Below, in pieces: positions 62,375 to 64,000 of a DNA stretch of 64,000 bases. The DNA comes from Gemmatimonadetes bacterium 2013_60CM_65_52 (GTDB taxonomy: Bacteria > Gemmatimonadota > Gemmatimonadetes > Gemmatimonadales > Gemmatimonadaceae), in contig NGFI01000002.1 in NCBI GenBank assembly GCA_002215645.1, positions 186,001 through 250,000 of the forward strand, written 5' to 3'. Both the position numbers and the translations under genes were made by a program. The number at the start of each line of letters is the position of its first letter. Position 1 is the stretch's first letter. Below the pieces are notes generated by a model that was not told the DNA's origin, searched no databases, and saw nothing but the letters and a program-made list of their open reading frames with translations.

Positions 62375-63519
62375 TGGCCCAGATCATACTTCCTGATAGC
62401 CTCGCGGAACGCGAGCGACGCCGGATCGAGCGACGCCAGAACGCCGCCATCGCGGAGCTGACGCTCCCCGAGGTGCGTCGGATTCTCATCACGACGCTGC
62501 TCGGCGCCGCCGTCCTGTCGCTGTTCCTCTGGATGGTGAAGTCGGTGGTCATTGCCGCGGTGCTCGGCGTGATCATCGGCTTCTACCTGCGGCCATTGCA
62601 TCTGTACCTCGTGGAGAAGACCGGGCGCCCCAGCCTTTCCGGGATCCTCACCTTGCTGGGGGTCCTCCTGCCCGTGATGGCCGTGCTCGTGTACAGCTAC
62701 GAGGAGATGGCCGATGTGGTGGCGTATGCCAGCACGCATCAGGAGTTCATCGTGCGCAAGGTGGACGCCGCCATGCAGCGCATTCCATTCCTCGGCACGG
62801 CGCGCGCCGGCGACATGCTTGGACGCTCCGTTGCCGACGCGACGGCGTATGGCACGCGGCTGCCGCTTCTCATCCGCGCCGCCCTGAAAGACTTCACCAT
62901 TTCGGCGACGATCTTTCTTTTCACCGCGTACTACATCCTGCTCGAGGCCGAATCGCTCGGAGCCTATTTCGCGAGCAAGATTCCGCCGCGGTACGAACGC
63001 CTGCGCCAGGCGCTCGAGGTGAACGTGCGCGGCGTGCTCTATGGAGCGATCTACTCCACGCTGCTCACCCAGACGCTCAAGTCGCTGATCATCCTGGCGA
63101 TGAATCTGGCCTTCCGCGTCCCCTTGGCGGGCGCGCTCGCCGTCGTGTCGTTCATCATCGGCTTCTTCCCGATCGTGGGTTCGTGGAGCGTCTACGTGCC
63201 CGTCGCCATCTGGCTGGTGATCTTCCGTGACGCGGTGGGCTCGGCGCTCGCCATGATCGCGATCGGCACCATCGTCAACACGGTGTTCATTTCCACCTAC
63301 CTGCGGCCAAAGATCGCGGCAGAGCGGTCCGGTGTGCTAAACTTCTACTGGATGCTCGTGGCCCTCATCACCGGCGTCTACACGTTCGGCCTCGCGGGCA
63401 TCCTGCTCGGTCCCATCCTCATCGGTCTGCTGAAGGCCATCATCGACACGGTCACCGCGGGCTCCTCCTGGAAACTGCTCGAGAGCGCAGAGCCGGACAT
63501 CGTCTCTTCGGCTGAATGA
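62374..63519 (+). CDS. AI-2E family transporter
   Basis: A 381-residue membrane protein with about seven or eight transmembrane helices (FLWMVKSVVIAAVLGVIIGF; GILTLLGVLLPVMAVLVYS; FTISATIFLFTAYYI; and more). The C-terminal signature regions FFPIVGSWSVYVPVAIWL and LAGILLGPILIGLLKAI fit the AI-2E/PerM family. Members export small molecules or Na+; the quorum-signal role of TqsA is not general. The N-terminal 30 residues are charged and cytosolic. Overlaps the preceding stop by one base. Confidence 0.88.
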   Translation: MAQIILPDSLAERERRRIERRQNAAIAELTLPEVRRILITTLLGAAVLSLFLWMVKSVVIAAVLGVIIGFYLRPLHLYLVEKTGRPSLSGILTLLGVLLPVMAVLVYSYEEMADVVAYASTHQEFIVRKVDAAMQRIPFLGTARAGDMLGRSVADATAYGTRLPLLIRAALKDFTISATIFLFTAYYILLEAESLGAYFASKIPPRYERLRQALEVNVRGVLYGAIYSTLLTQTLKSLIILAMNLAFRVPLAGALAVVSFIIGFFPIVGSWSVYVPVAIWLVIFRDAVGSALAMIAIGTIVNTVFISTYLRPKIAAERSGVLNFYWMLVALITGVYTFGLAGILLGPILIGLLKAIIDTVTAGSSWKLLESAEPDIVSSAE

Positions 63520-64000
63520 TCCGTTTCTCGCACGTCACGAAAACCTATCCACGCACCGGAACGGCCGTCGACGACGTGTCGCTGCACGTGGCGCGGGGCG
63601 AGTTCGTGTTCTTCACGGGCCCGAGCGGCGCGGGCAAGACCACGCTGCTGAAGATGGTGTACCTCGACGAACGGCCGACGACTGGAGAGGTGCGCGTGAG
63701 CGGCACCAGCTCGCGCATCGCCCGCGGACGAGACGTGGCGACGCTGCGCCGCAAGCTCGGCATCGTGTTTCAGGACTTCCGCCTCCTCGAGAACCGCACG
63801 GCCGAACAGAACGTGGCCTTCGCGCTGGAGGTCACGGGCGCGTCCCCGTCGGCCATTCCATCCAAGGTGGCGCGAGTGCTCGCCGAGGTCGGTCTCGCCG
63901 GCAAGGGCACCGCGTATCCACCCGAGCTATCCGGCGGTGAGCAGCAGCGTGTCGCCATTGCACGCGCCCTCGTGAACGATCCATTCGTCCTCATCGCAGA
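63516..64000 (+). CDS. ftsE: FtsE, cell-division ABC ATPase (partial, runs off the window)
   Basis: 161 codons are visible. Start ATG at 63516 overlaps the AI-2E stop (ATGA). Begins MIRFSHVTKTYP as FtsE does; Walker A GPSGAGKTT (35-43), Q-loop VFQDFRLL (Gln86) and ABC signature LSGGEQQRVAIARAL (138-152). The FRLL stretch is typical of FtsE and not of MacB/LolD. With FtsX it activates peptidoglycan hydrolases at the septum; ftsX should follow beyond the window. Confidence 0.9.
   Translation, partial: MIRFSHVTKTYPRTGTAVDDVSLHVARGEFVFFTGPSGAGKTTLLKMVYLDERPTTGEVRVSGTSSRIARGRDVATLRRKLGIVFQDFRLLENRTAEQNVAFALEVTGASPSAIPSKVARVLAEVGLAGKGTAYPPELSGGEQQRVAIARALVNDPFVLIA

Overview
The window is high-GC and densely packed with bacterial genes. 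Gene content suggests a Gemmatimonadota bacterium: many exported proteins, an ECF sigma factor with HEAT-repeat proteins, carboxypeptidase-regulatory/TonB-plug proteins, a GWxTD-like protein, RCC1 repeats and two parvulin genes near mfd. This is inference from gene style, because no rRNA or other taxonomic marker is present. The cell is Gram-negative in architecture, with a TonB receptor, a BamA-like outer-membrane protein, SurA and a heptosyltransferase-like enzyme. About 55 protein genes and one tRNA-Ile(GAU) are supported. I see no insertion sequence, prophage or CRISPR array.

Layout. 1-1.8 kb: a response regulator (cut by the edge), an Hpt protein and an RCC1-repeat lipoprotein. 1.9-6.4 kb: a tiny membrane protein, a GWxTD-like exported protein, a TsdA-like dihaem cytochrome and a BamA-like protein ending at a terminator. 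6.5-10.0 kb: a translationally coupled ergothioneine operon, egtB-egtD-egtA. 10.1-14.5 kb: an active/inactive pair of M16 peptidases and an ornithine-cyclodeaminase family protein. 14.5-18 kb: a KdpDE-like two-component pair and an exported protein. 18.1-21.2 kb: an MntR/DtxR-type regulator with its operator, coupled to a TonB receptor.

21.2-24.8 kb: a thiol-redox operon (CcdA, TlpA-like, ECF sigma, zinc anti-sigma, DipZ-like). It lies divergent to 24.9-29.6 kb, a second ECF sigma/anti-sigma pair followed by three HEAT-repeat secreted proteins. 29.6-32.0 kb: a carboxypeptidase-regulatory protein with a TonB plug but no barrel. Next come tRNA-Ile, a nearly pure Asp/Glu protein and typA. 34.7-41.8 kb: a small orphan gene, pilT with a doubled N-terminal domain, a CorC/HlyC protein, pdxA, surA and a lipoprotein followed by a possible 28-residue ORF. 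42.1-46.9 kb: one 1,603-residue protein joining TPRs, HD-GYP, GGDEF, a STAND-type ATPase and more TPRs. 46.9-54.4 kb: a parvulin lipoprotein, mfd, and a BatA/VWA plus DUF58 pair.

54.5-64 kb: a long co-directional run of lepA, a GT9 heptosyltransferase-like gene, a ROK kinase, a PfkB kinase, a STAS-ATPase fusion, a STAS-like protein, a small unknown, a Cys/Met PLP enzyme, an AI-2E family permease and ftsE (cut by the edge). Most of these junctions overlap by 1-8 bases. The best candidates for undescribed biology are the c-di-GMP/STAND megaprotein, the sigma-HEAT operon, the redox operon with its embedded zinc anti-sigma, and the STAS-ATPase module coupled to sugar kinases.
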